Shown: positions 32,479 through 35,371 of the stretch, in pieces | Numbering within the stretch: the stretch's first letter is position 1 | Layout of the letters: the number at the start of each line of letters is the position of its first letter | Assembly (NCBI GenBank): GCA_905193145.1 | Contig: CAJJNP010000011.1 | Coordinates: forward strand, 1 to 35,371 | Source of the DNA: an uncultured Odoribacter sp. | GTDB taxonomy: Bacteria > Bacteroidota > Bacteroidia > Bacteroidales > Marinifilaceae | Direction: 5' to 3' | DNA: 35,371 bases | Program-made: the position numbers and the translations under genes | The notes under the pieces: generated by a model | The model's input: the letters and a program-made list of their open reading frames with translations, nothing else | Told to the model about the DNA's origin: nothing | The model's database searches: none

Positions 32479-33399
32479 TTATTGCATCTCTTTTACCAGT
32501 TTGATAAAAATGTCATTCATACCCGGAATGATTTTCTGATAGGAAATGATATCCGTCTTGTCCAGTAGTCTTCGCAACAAGGTGTTGGTCGGACATACCT
32601 CCAGACGTTGCAGGATGATTTCATGTTGTCCGTCTTCAATCTTTTCTGACAGCACTTCGTATTCATCTCCGATCGCTTCCTGCGGATTGAATTCCGGCTG
32701 ATATTTGCAGATTAACTGATAAGTGTTGTTTGCGTATTTGTTTCGGATTTGGTTGATAGGGCCTTCGATAATCTTCTTGGATTTATTAATCAGCGCAATG
32801 TGGCTACAGATTTCTTCGACTGAGGCCATGTTGTGTGTTGAAAAGATGATTGTCGTTCCTTTTTTACGTAATTCCAGTATTTCGCGTTTGAGCAATTCCA
32901 CGTTAATAGGGTCAAAACCGCTGAACGGTTCGTCAAATATCAGCATTTCCGGCTCGTGCAGTACGGTTGTGATAAATTGAACTTTTTGGGCCATACCCTT
33001 GGAAAGTTCTTCAACCTTTCGATCCCACCATTCTTCAATGCCGAATTTTTCAAACCAGGCTTTCAGTTGTTGTACGGCATCGTGTTTGGATACGCCTTTC
33101 AAGCGTGCCAGATATACAGCCTGTTCACCAACCTTCATCTTTTTATACAATCCTCTCTCTTCCGGCAGGTATCCGATTCGATTCGTATCTGCCGGTTCCA
33201 GTTTGCGGCCTTTGAAAAACAACTCTCCGGAATCCGGTCCGGTGATTTGATTGATGATTCTGATAAGTGAAGTCTTGCCTGCTCCGTTAGGACCCAACAG
33301 TCCGTAGATGGCTCCTTCCGGTATGTCTATCGACACATCGTCCAAGGCCCGGTGGCTTGCATAATTTTTGATGATATGTTGGGCTACAAAAAAATTCAT
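32479..33399 (-). CDS. ABC transporter ATPase, NatA-like
   Basis: This 306-residue ATPase drives the adjacent permease. Walker A is GLLGPNGAGKTS, the signature is ELSKGMAQKVQF, Walker B is MLIFDEPFSGFDP and the switch His is in FSTHN. The C-terminal 80 residues form the extra domain common in NatA/YhaQ proteins. ATG 33399 opens the unit; the promoter is not clear. A terminator lies just upstream, which separates it from the biotin-carrier operon. Confidence 0.92.
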   Translation of the reverse strand: MNFFVAQHIIKNYASHRALDDVSIDIPEGAIYGLLGPNGAGKTSLIRIINQITGPDSGELFFKGRKLEPADTNRIGYLPEERGLYKKMKVGEQAVYLARLKGVSKHDAVQQLKAWFEKFGIEEWWDRKVEELSKGMAQKVQFITTVLHEPEMLIFDEPFSGFDPINVELLKREILELRKKGTTIIFSTHNMASVEEICSHIALINKSKKIIEGPINQIRNKYANNTYQLICKYQPEFNPQEAIGDEYEVLSEKIEDGQHEIILQRLEVCPTNTLLRRLLDKTDIISYQKIIPGMNDIFIKLVKEMQ

Positions 33400-33418
33400 A
33401 AGGTAAAAATGTAAAAAT

Positions 33419-33446
33419 GAGGTGGCTATTTCTAACCACCTCTTTT
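33419..33446 (-). terminator. Terminator after the biotin-carrier gene
   Basis: GAGGTGG (33419-33425) pairs with CCACCTC (33436-33442) across a 10-nt loop. On the minus strand T-rich sequence follows; on the plus strand TTTT follows. It lies 18-45 nt after the minus-strand gene that ends at 33464. Confidence 0.75.
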
Positions 33447-33463
33447 ATCTGTTTTCAAACAGT

Positions 33464-33781
33464 TTATTTTTCTTCCATCTCAATCATCAATGCGCCTTTG
33501 GGCAGTTTATCGCCTTTCTGTACATTGATTTTCTTGATTTTTCCGTCAAAAGGAGCAGTCAGTTTGTTGTTCATTTTCATTGCCTGAAGTATCAGCAATG
33601 TATCGCCTTCATTCACTTCTTGTCCTTCTTTCACTTCAATTTCCATGATAGTGCCCGGAATGTGTGAAACCAACAGGTAGGGATTTGGCTCTTCCCATTT
33701 TTGCCTGTTTCTCCATTTGTCTGTCAGGCGTGTCTGATATTCTACGCCGTTCAGCATGAATTTTTCTAATTTCTCTGTCAT
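33464..33781 (-). CDS. Biotin/lipoyl carrier protein
   Basis: This 105-residue protein is mostly a biotinyl domain. The biotin Lys69 lies in LQAMKMNN, followed by the paired half-domain KINVQKGDKLPKGALMIEMEE. The N-terminal 40 residues are charged. Such small carriers (MmdC or the BCCP type) shuttle the carboxyl group between carboxyltransferase and partner subunits of methylmalonyl-CoA decarboxylase or propionyl-CoA carboxylase. The mmdA-like gene lies 74 nt upstream on the same strand, which supports that role. The exact complex is not decided by sequence. Confidence 0.85.
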   Translation of the reverse strand: MTEKLEKFMLNGVEYQTRLTDKWRNRQKWEEPNPYLLVSHIPGTIMEIEVKEGQEVNEGDTLLILQAMKMNNKLTAPFDGKIKKINVQKGDKLPKGALMIEMEEK

Positions 33782-33821
33782 TCTTTTACGGTTTACTAAG
33801 TTTTAAAAGCTATAAAGTCAA

Positions 33822-33839
33822 TAAAGTCTTCCGACTTTA
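33822..33839 (-). other. Intercistronic hairpin
   Basis: TAAAGTC-TTCC-GACTTTA is a perfect 7-bp hairpin with a four-base loop, in the 74-nt gap between the carboxyltransferase and biotin-carrier genes. No long T run follows, so it may slow transcription or protect mRNA ends. The function is inferred. Confidence 0.3.
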
Positions 33840-33855
33840 CAAACATGACAGACTG

Positions 33856-35371
33856 TTAGAACGGAGGGATACCGTGTTTCTTGGTCGGAGTCATCACGGT
33901 CTTGTTACCTGACACCTCGATAGAGTGTTTCAACAACATGCGTGTTTCAGCCGGCTCAATGACAGAGTCGATATATCCTTTGGATGCTGCCACATACGGG
34001 TTTGCAAATTTTTCGCGGTATTCTGCCACTTTCTGTTTGCGCATTTCTTCCGGATTCTCAGCTTCTTTGATATCCTTGCGGAAGATGATGTTTGCTGCTC
34101 CTTCCGGTCCCATAACTGCGATTTCTGCAGTAGGCCATGCAAACATGAAGTCTGCTTTCAGGTGGCGTGAGTTCATGGCGATATAACCACCGCCGTAAGC
34201 TTTACGCAAGATAACGGTAATCTTAGGTACAGTAGCTTCGCTATATGCATACAATACTTTTGCTCCGTGGCGGATAACTCCCATGTGTTCCTGTTCAACA
34301 CCCGGCAAATAACCCGGCATATCCTCAAAGGTAACCAATGGAATATTGAATGCGTCGCAGAAACGGATGAAACGACCTGCTTTATCAGCTGAGTCGCAGT
34401 CCAATACACCTGCCAATACTAGCGGCTGGTTAGCTACGAAACCAATAGTCTCTCCATCGATACGTCCGAATCCGACAACGATATTCGGAGCAAAGTTTTC
34501 CTGTACTTCAAAGAAGTCTGAATCGTCGGCAACCGCTTTGATGATGTCGCGTACATCATAAGGCTGAGTCGGGTCGGCCGGCAGAATCTTTTCGATATTG
34601 TACTCTGCTTTCGGTGATTTTGCAGGGAATGCTTTTGCTTTGCGCTGATTGTTCCAAGGAATGAATGTCAACAATTTTTTGATTTGCTCGAAACATTCCT
34701 GTTCTGTAGAAGCAAAGAAATGAGCGTTACCGCTTACACATGCGTGTACACGTGCTCCACCGAGTTCTTCTGTACTGACTTCTTCGCCCAATACGGTTTT
34801 TACAACTTCCGGACCGGTGATGAACATTTTTGAAATATTGTCAACCACAAAGATAAAGTCAGTCAATGCCGGTGAGTAAACTGCACCTCCGGCACACGGA
34901 CCCAGAATAACAGAAAGCTGCGGGATAACACCGGAAGCCTGAGTGTTACGGAAGAAAATTTCTCCATAACCGGCCAATGCGTCAACACCTTCCTGAATAC
35001 GTGCACCGCCTGAGTCGTTGATACCGATCAGCGGCATGCGCATTTTGATGGCATGGTCCATGATTTTGGTGATCTTACGTGCGTGCATCAGTCCCAAAGA
35101 ACCGCCAGCCACAGTAAAGTCCTGTGCATAAATAGCAACAGGTTCTCCGTATACAGTTCCGGTGCCGATAACAACGCCGTCTCCGTGGAGAACCTTTTTA
35201 TCCATATCAAAATCTTTTGATTGATGTTCTACGAATATGTCATACTCGTGAAATGAACCTTTGTCTAGAATTCCTTCAATTCTCTCGCGTGCAGTGAGCT
35301 TACCCATTGCAGCTTGCTTTTTAATAGCGTCCTCGCCACCACCCTGAAGTACAATCTCTTTCCTCTTTCTT
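33856..35371 (-). CDS. mmdA: Methylmalonyl-CoA decarboxylase alpha / propionyl-CoA carboxylase beta, partial
   Basis: The gene runs off the right edge: the frame stays open upstream of ATG 35307 (KEIVLQGGGEDAIKKQAAMGKL), so about 20 N-terminal residues are missing. It is the carboxyltransferase subunit of a biotin-dependent complex, with the two crotonase-like halves. Acyl-CoA and biotin oxyanion sites are in GINDSGGARIQEGVDALAG, GPCAGGAVYSPALTDF, PGYLPGVEQEHMG and KAYGGGYIAMNS. It either decarboxylates methylmalonyl-CoA with sodium export or carboxylates propionyl-CoA. In Bacteroides the decarboxylase direction yields propionate from succinate. The small biotin carrier follows. Family is certain, direction is inference. 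Confidence 0.88.
   Translation of the reverse strand, partial: RKRKEIVLQGGGEDAIKKQAAMGKLTARERIEGILDKGSFHEYDIFVEHQSKDFDMDKKVLHGDGVVIGTGTVYGEPVAIYAQDFTVAGGSLGLMHARKITKIMDHAIKMRMPLIGINDSGGARIQEGVDALAGYGEIFFRNTQASGVIPQLSVILGPCAGGAVYSPALTDFIFVVDNISKMFITGPEVVKTVLGEEVSTEELGGARVHACVSGNAHFFASTEQECFEQIKKLLTFIPWNNQRKAKAFPAKSPKAEYNIEKILPADPTQPYDVRDIIKAVADDSDFFEVQENFAPNIVVGFGRIDGETIGFVANQPLVLAGVLDCDSADKAGRFIRFCDAFNIPLVTFEDMPGYLPGVEQEHMGVIRHGAKVLYAYSEATVPKITVILRKAYGGGYIAMNSRHLKADFMFAWPTAEIAVMGPEGAANIIFRKDIKEAENPEEMRKQKVAEYREKFANPYVAASKGYIDSVIEPAETRMLLKHSIEVSGNKTVMTPTKKHGIPPF

Noticed and set aside
1..35371. CRISPR array or insertion sequence
   Set aside because: No regularly spaced long repeats and no transposase-like protein or paired terminal repeats around one were found.

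Overview
The window looks like a Bacteroidales chromosome, most likely Bacteroides or Phocaeicola. Several genes are preceded by the Bacteroides-type -7 element TAnnTTTG; the best case is TTTG-N19-TATATTTG before the ATPase gene at 15538. The chromosomal part carries biotin-dependent carboxylase/decarboxylase subunits of the kind used in the succinate-propionate route. No tRNA, rRNA, CRISPR array, transposase or integrase gene was recognised.

Positions 1 to about 17150 form an accessory, defence-island-like region. On the minus strand at the left is a two-gene unit: a six-helix membrane protein with a long cytosolic tail, then an HNH nuclease. After an 815-base gap with gene debris and a TTTGTCCGA inverted repeat comes a tightly packed minus-strand operon. 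In transcription order it encodes a 738-aa unknown, a 243-aa unknown, a 2063-aa helicase with a DUF1998-like end, a Cas4/AddB-type PD-(D/E)XK nuclease and a 5-cytosine DNA methyltransferase. The giant helicase plus methyltransferase and two unknowns fits Druantia type II, with the nuclease as a possible extra part. The leader of this operon has a -7 box, two 7-2-7 palindromes and a 49-codon ORF. Divergently, on the plus strand, lie a VbhA-type antitoxin-like gene without a Fic toxin, and an archaeal-type ATPase with a DUF234-like end. The region ends with a cluster of short repeats (TTGTACCT x4, TACACATACT-like x3) that looks like a tyrosine-recombinase attachment region.

From 17345 onward the content is ordinary chromosome. 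A plus-strand run encodes a urea transporter, a cystatin-like lipoprotein, a TauE/SafE permease and an AlkZ-related protein. A minus-strand oadA-like gene diverges from coaD and a serine hydrolase. Next come minus-strand lysC-lysA and rsmF-like-prmA, then plus-strand murB, acyl-ACP thioesterase and a GNAT acetyltransferase. The last block is minus-strand: an ABC-2 exporter pair (natA/natB type) and a biotin carrier plus carboxyltransferase (mmdC/mmdA type). The last gene runs off the right edge.

The left half would act in phage or plasmid defence: modification by the methyltransferase, and DNA translocation and cleavage by the helicase and nucleases. The right half does lysine/aspartate-family synthesis, CoA and peptidoglycan precursor synthesis, ribosome modification and decarboxylation metabolism. 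All functional calls come from motif recognition by eye; no database search was made.
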